Of a stretch of 64,000 nt of DNA, positions 63,587 through 64,000 are shown in pieces. The DNA is from DATAOG01 sp963782885 (GTDB taxonomy: Bacteria > Pseudomonadota > Alphaproteobacteria > Geminicoccales > Geminicoccaceae). The position numbers and the translations under genes were made by a program. Where the stretch lies: the NCBI GenBank assembly GCA_963782885.1, contig CAWALL010000013.1:517369-581368 (forward strand), written 5' to 3'. The notes under the pieces were generated by a model, which did not search any database, was not told where the DNA came from, and saw nothing but the letters and a program-made list of their open reading frames with translations. How positions within the stretch are numbered: the stretch's first letter is position 1; every line of letters starts with the position of its first letter.

Positions 63587-64000
63587 TCAGTTCTGATTGA
63601 CGTTAACCGACTTTCGTACATTGACCGCCGTCGCTGTGGCGCTCGCCGATCCGCTGCCCGGGGCGTCTGCGCTTGCGGTGGCCTTGCTCACAGTCCGACC
63701 GGAGCCATCGCTGTCGATGACGACGAACTCTTGCTCGTTGGTATTCGAACCGCCAGCCTCGGCGTGAGCGGAGGCCGAAGTCTTGGTACTTCCCGAAAAC
63801 CACGCCGCCATGTCGTCAAACCAACTTTGCAGAGAGTTGTACTCGCGCGTTGCCCCTGAAGCACTGCTTCCAGCGAGCGCCAGCTCCCGATCGGAGCCGG
63901 TGCTGCCGTGCGTGCCGCCGGCATTGACACCGCCGCCGCGGCCGTCGCTCACGCTGACGCCGCCGCCGCCGGCATTGACACCGCCGCCGCGGCCGTCGCT
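63587..64000 (-). CDS. Gly/Ser/Asn-rich repeat protein, C-terminal part (amyloid-subunit-like)
   Basis: The frame enters from the right edge, so the start is outside the window; 137 residues are visible. It begins with 17-residue repeats (SDGRGGGVNAGGGGVSV), then a unique segment with LQSWFDDMAAWFSGST, then a Ser/Ala/Thr-rich end (ATASADAPGSGSASATATAV) closing NVRKSVNVNQN. Composition and position next to a C39 peptidase and a barrel pore resemble FapB/FapC-type secreted amyloid subunits. No CxxC motif near the C-terminus is present. Confidence 0.6.
   Translation of the reverse strand, partial: SDGRGGGVNAGGGGVSVSDGRGGGVNAGGTHGSTGSDRELALAGSSASGATREYNSLQSWFDDMAAWFSGSTKTSASAHAEAGGSNTNEQEFVVIDSDGSGRTVSKATASADAPGSGSASATATAVNVRKSVNVNQN
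63920..64000 (-). repeat. 51-bp tandem repeat at window edge
   Basis: A 30-base block at 63920-63949 recurs exactly at 63971-64000, a period of 51 bases or 17 codons. At least two copies are visible and the array probably continues outside the window. It encodes the Gly-rich repeats of the amyloid-like protein. Confidence 0.85.

Overview
The window is high-GC DNA (roughly 70% by eye) with long ORFs and mostly alphaproteobacterial gene content. The hemE/rho/mnmE/mnmG/rsmG/parA/parB order next to a divergent PPSR gene is the arrangement found around the chromosome origin of many Alphaproteobacteria. A suf operon led by an Rrf2 regulator and a complete core of the ethylmalonyl-CoA pathway fit a Rhodospirillales/Geminicoccales-like heterotroph, but the genus cannot be fixed from the sequence alone. 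No rRNA, tRNA, CRISPR array or intact insertion sequence was seen.

Layout. 0-9.5 kb: partial PhoD-like phosphatase, MFS exporter, Ldh2-type dehydrogenase, a DUF1194 gene broken by an amber codon, pobA, acs, a VapBC-type toxin-antitoxin pair, and the PPSR gene. 9.5-23.3 kb: candidate oriC between PPSR and hemE, then hemE-hemJ-rho, a short minus-strand block, mnmE, mnmG-rsmG-parA-parB, with a perfect parS inside rsmG. The 3' end of mnmE changes abruptly to AT-rich sequence that resembles the attachment site used by SGI1-type islands. 23.3-29.3 kb: minus-strand suf operon (rrf2-sufB-C-D-S-T). 29.3-36 kb: radical SAM protein, S9 peptidase, esterase, gluQRS, a lipoprotein hydrolase and a Gfo/Idh/MocA oxidoreductase. 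36-41.6 kb: divergent ecm and ccr followed by mcd, which turn crotonyl-CoA plus CO2 into mesaconyl-CoA; acs supplies acetyl-CoA to this route.

41.7-59.6 kb: OmpA-like protein, amidase, a four-gene nucleotide-sugar cluster (SAF-domain oxidoreductase, rfbC, SDR, rfbA), and assorted housekeeping or degradative genes. There is also a likely small RNA with an intrinsic terminator, a chimeric isoquinoline-oxidoreductase pseudogene, a DegT-type aminotransferase and a decayed sugar-binding protein. 59.9-64 kb: a lower-GC accessory region with a frameshifted regulator, a LuxR regulator, an outer-membrane beta-barrel with coiled-coil segments, a C39 peptidase and the end of a Gly/Ser/Asn-rich repeat protein. 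Together these resemble a functional-amyloid (Fap-type) secretion cassette.

The most unusual items are: (1) an in-frame fusion of a Cro-like helix-turn-helix domain to crotonyl-CoA carboxylase/reductase, with perfect palindromes over the shared ecm/ccr promoter region, suggesting a self-regulating enzyme; (2) the island-type att scar at the end of mnmE; (3) the Fap-like amyloid cassette; (4) the minus-strand sRNA candidate at 54.2 kb; (5) the candidate oriC with parS close by.
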